Source of the DNA: Streptomyces sulphureus DSM 40104
Lineage (GTDB): Bacteria > Actinomycetota > Actinomycetes > Streptomycetales > Streptomycetaceae
Direction: 5' to 3'
NCBI RefSeq assembly: GCF_000381025.1
Contig: NZ_KB905815.1
Location: forward strand, 417,789-481,788
Length of the DNA stretch: 64,000 nt
A program made the translations under genes and the position numbers. Below are positions 61,742 through 64,000 of the stretch, one piece after another (positions within the stretch are counted from its first letter, which is position 1; each line of letters begins with the position of its first letter). The notes beneath the pieces were generated by a model. The model saw only the letters and a program-made list of their open reading frames with translations, was not told the origin of the DNA and searched no databases.

Positions 61742-61774
61742 ACCGGCCGCACCCGCCAGGCGGATGCGGCCGGT
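61742..61774. terminator. Terminator between epoxide hydrolase and isocitrate dehydrogenase genes
   Basis: 10-bp stem ACCGGCCGCA / TGCGGCCGGT with further inner GC pairing, 12 bases from the dehydrogenase stop and about 100 from the hydrolase stop. Likely serves the minus-strand gene. Confidence 0.6.
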
Positions 61775-61786
61775 GACGCGAGAGGC

Positions 61787-64000
<2,214 letters not shown>

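Overview
The window is very GC-rich and densely coded, with GTG starts, ATGA/GTGA/TGATG gene overlaps and several probably leaderless genes. It looks like the chromosome of a Streptomyces-like actinomycete. The run phage-shock genes, cobU-cobT-cobS, pepA, lpdA, sucB, GntR regulator, aceE is, from memory, the same order as in the Streptomyces coelicolor core chromosome. No rRNA, tRNA, CRISPR array or intact mobile element was found.

1-26.4 kb is mostly conserved core: a two-component pair behind pspA/PspAA, a DUF3043 membrane protein and methyltransferase, late cobalamin genes (cobU with a degenerate metallo-hydrolase front domain, cobT, cobS), a cytochrome P450, leucyl aminopeptidase, the dehydrogenase-complex genes lpdA, sucB and aceE with a GntR regulator and a palindromic operator candidate, a NSS transporter with its 36-aa small subunit diverging from a WYL regulator, and assorted oxidoreductases.

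26.4-28.5 kb is a gene-poor scar holding a frameshifted Tn3-transposase-like remnant and a DUF6461 gene. Beyond it the window enters corrin-ring genes: cobN under a cobalamin riboswitch, cobG, cobH, cobIJ, cobK, cbiD, cobM and cobL, then a second cobalamin riboswitch in front of a corrinoid ABC importer (btuF-btuC-btuD). Together with cobU/T/S this gives much of an oxygen-dependent B12 pathway plus uptake.

44.6-64 kb is more accessory. It holds a three-gene cassette ending in an NB-ARC/TPR STAND ATPase, a formyltransferase, a metallo-hydrolase, a lipoprotein, a gene-free block of about 1.2 kb with a degenerate 160-190 bp direct repeat, a threonine-synthase-like enzyme, and a macrolide-type glycosyltransferase with an apparent 8-codon leader peptide and a WblC/WhiB7-type promoter. 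Next come a compact oxygenase-methyltransferase-carnitine acyltransferase operon, a CGNR regulator diverging from an epoxide hydrolase across two matching operator-like sites, and monomeric isocitrate dehydrogenase cut by the window end.

The best candidates for something undescribed are the oxygenase/methyltransferase/acyltransferase operon, the leader-peptide control of the glycosyltransferase, the repeat block and the STAND cassette. All functions are read from sequence motifs and family knowledge without database searches.
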